Source: Lachnospiraceae bacterium
Lineage (GTDB): Bacteria > Bacillota > Clostridia > Lachnospirales > Lachnospiraceae
Reading direction: 5' to 3'
Assembly: GCA_021199655.1 (NCBI GenBank)
Contig: JAJQHQ010000101.1
Coordinates: forward strand, 62,001-126,000
DNA: 64,000 nucleotides
Shown here: in pieces, positions 63,311-64,000 of the stretch
How positions within the stretch are numbered: position 1 is the first letter of the stretch
Layout: each line of letters opens with the position of its first letter
Position numbers and translations under genes: made by a program
Notes under the pieces: model-generated
The model's input: the letters and a program-made list of their open reading frames with translations, nothing else
The model's database searches: none
Told to the model about the DNA's origin: nothing

Positions 63311-63351
63311 CCGGTTACATGTTCAAAGCAATATTTTTAGGAGGTACCATC

Positions 63352-63552
63352 ATGAATAAGGGTACAGTAAAATGGTTCAACGCAGAAAAAGGTTATGGCT
63401 TTATTACCGGTGAGAACGGTTCTGATGTATTCGTACATTTTTCTGCAATCCAGGGCGAAGGCTTTAAGACCCTCGAAGAAGGCCAGGCAGTTTCTTATGA
63501 TTTGACAGAAGGCGCTCGCGGAATGCAGGCTGCTAACGTGGTAAAGCTTTAA
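63352..63552 (+). CDS. cspA: Cold-shock protein (CspA family)
   Basis: Single-stranded RNA/DNA-binding chaperone. 66 residues, the standard size, with RNP1 KGYGFIT and RNP2 VFVHFSAI. The ATG at 63352 follows AGGAGG. Own promoter, structured leader and strong terminator make it a single-gene unit. Confidence 0.96.
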   Translation: MNKGTVKWFNAEKGYGFITGENGSDVFVHFSAIQGEGFKTLEEGQAVSYDLTEGARGMQAANVVKL

Positions 63553-63567
63553 GAATATGTGTGCCAT

Positions 63568-63606
63568 AAAAAGAAGCGCTGTCCGATTTGGACAGCGCTT
63601 CTTTTT
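63568..63606 (+). terminator. Terminator of the cold-shock gene
   Basis: A 17-bp perfect stem with a 5-base loop and a T-run on the 3' side; the A-run on the 5' side makes it work in both directions. Confidence 0.92.
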
Positions 63607-63613
63607 ATGCGCA

Positions 63614-63656
63614 GAGCTGCGTAAGGAGTTTTTCCGACTGACGTCGGACGCAGCTC
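63614..63656. repeat. Two-level palindrome downstream of the cold-shock gene
   Basis: GAGCTGCG (63614-63621) faces CGCAGCTC (63649-63656), and CCGAC (63634-63638) faces GTCGG (63643-63647). The motif AGGAGTTTTTCCG inside it recurs about 85 bases further on, near 63720. Confidence 0.5.
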
Positions 63657-63732
63657 GCGCGGCGGGCAGGAGCCGGCAAGCCGTCTCTAGCCCGATTTCA
63701 GTGCGCACGGCCGGCGCAGGAGTTTTTCCGGC

Positions 63733-64000
63733 TTAAAGCATTTCGCTAAGCTTCGCACCCAGTGCGGCAAGCGCCTGCTCCGCCTCGTCATCCGGGGCAT
63801 CCGCGCAGATCACGCCCTCTCCGTCCACGACTGTGGCGCCGGCTTTCTGCATACGCTCCACCCAGAGGCGCATCCATTCTCCGTCTCCCCAGCCGTAGGA
63901 GCCAAACAGACCAATCGTTTTGCCTTCCACATTCTTCTCCAGCTCAGCTACAAACGGCTCAACAATTGTCTCTTCCAGCTCTTCATCTCCCATGGCCGGG
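63733..64000 (-). CDS. Flavodoxin, C-terminal part (cut by window edge)
   Basis: Small FMN-binding electron carrier. The visible 88 residues contain GDEELEETIVEPFVAEL, KTIGLFGSYGWGDGEWMRLW (the aromatic FMN loop) and the final helix DEAEQALAALGAKLSEML. The N-terminal phosphate-binding loop lies beyond the window. The ATG seen near 63993 is internal. Confidence 0.85.
   Translation of the reverse strand, partial: PAMGDEELEETIVEPFVAELEKNVEGKTIGLFGSYGWGDGEWMRLWVERMQKAGATVVDGEGVICADAPDDEAEQALAALGAKLSEML

Overview
The window looks like a chromosomal segment of a gut Lachnospiraceae (Bacillota, Clostridia). The evidence is class C sortases with LPxTG pilins, carbohydrate ABC systems without their own ATPase and with AraC-type regulators, amylosucrase plus GH32 and GH36 enzymes, and AAA-ATPase-like/PD-(D/E)XK proteins of a kind common in that family. 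I cannot name the genus from sequence alone. No rRNA, tRNA or CRISPR array was seen.

Region 1 (1-25 kb, all minus strand) is a sortase-assembled surface pilus/adhesin locus. In transcription order it holds a giant beta-helix adhesin (24801 down to 9856, about 4,980 codons if repaired), an isopeptide-domain pilin (9589-7903), an accessory block, two tandem class C sortases (2413-1472, 1433-384) and the start of a small Cna-B/SpaA-like pilin cut by the window edge. The accessory block splits the operon: two AAA-ATPase/nuclease-like proteins flank a two-gene module of an HTH protein and a HipA-like minikinase. That module has a clear promoter with an inverted repeat over its -10 box. Adhesin and pilin are both broken by a +1 frameshift inside a 7-G run, and the adhesin has a compensating -1 shift further on.

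Region 2 (25.3-41.4 kb) is an alpha-galactoside/sucrose/fructan locus: GH13 alpha-glucosidase, AraC regulator, GH36 alpha-galactosidase, amylosucrase-type GH13, GH32 fructosidase, a binding protein with two permeases, and a second AraC regulator. Together they would import raffinose-type sugars and break them into galactose, glucose and fructose. A lone AT-rich ATPase gene (32487-31204) sits here between duplicated scraps of the neighbouring genes.

Region 3 (41.4-47.5 kb) holds a branched-chain amino acid transporter (livKHMGF order) and an orphan PD-(D/E)XK-like gene. Region 4 (47.6-55.8 kb) is a second sugar ABC operon ending in two SGNH esterases, with divergent AraC and nearby LacI regulators, suggesting use of acetylated oligosaccharides. 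Region 5 (55.9-64 kb) holds a membrane-anchored protein of unknown function, a radical SAM activase carrying an in-frame palindromic insertion, two EamA transporters, CCA-adding enzyme, an acidic trigger-factor-like lipoprotein, a cold-shock protein with a structured leader, and a partial flavodoxin. Short dispersed palindromes recur between genes, and several enzymes carry family-atypical loop insertions.
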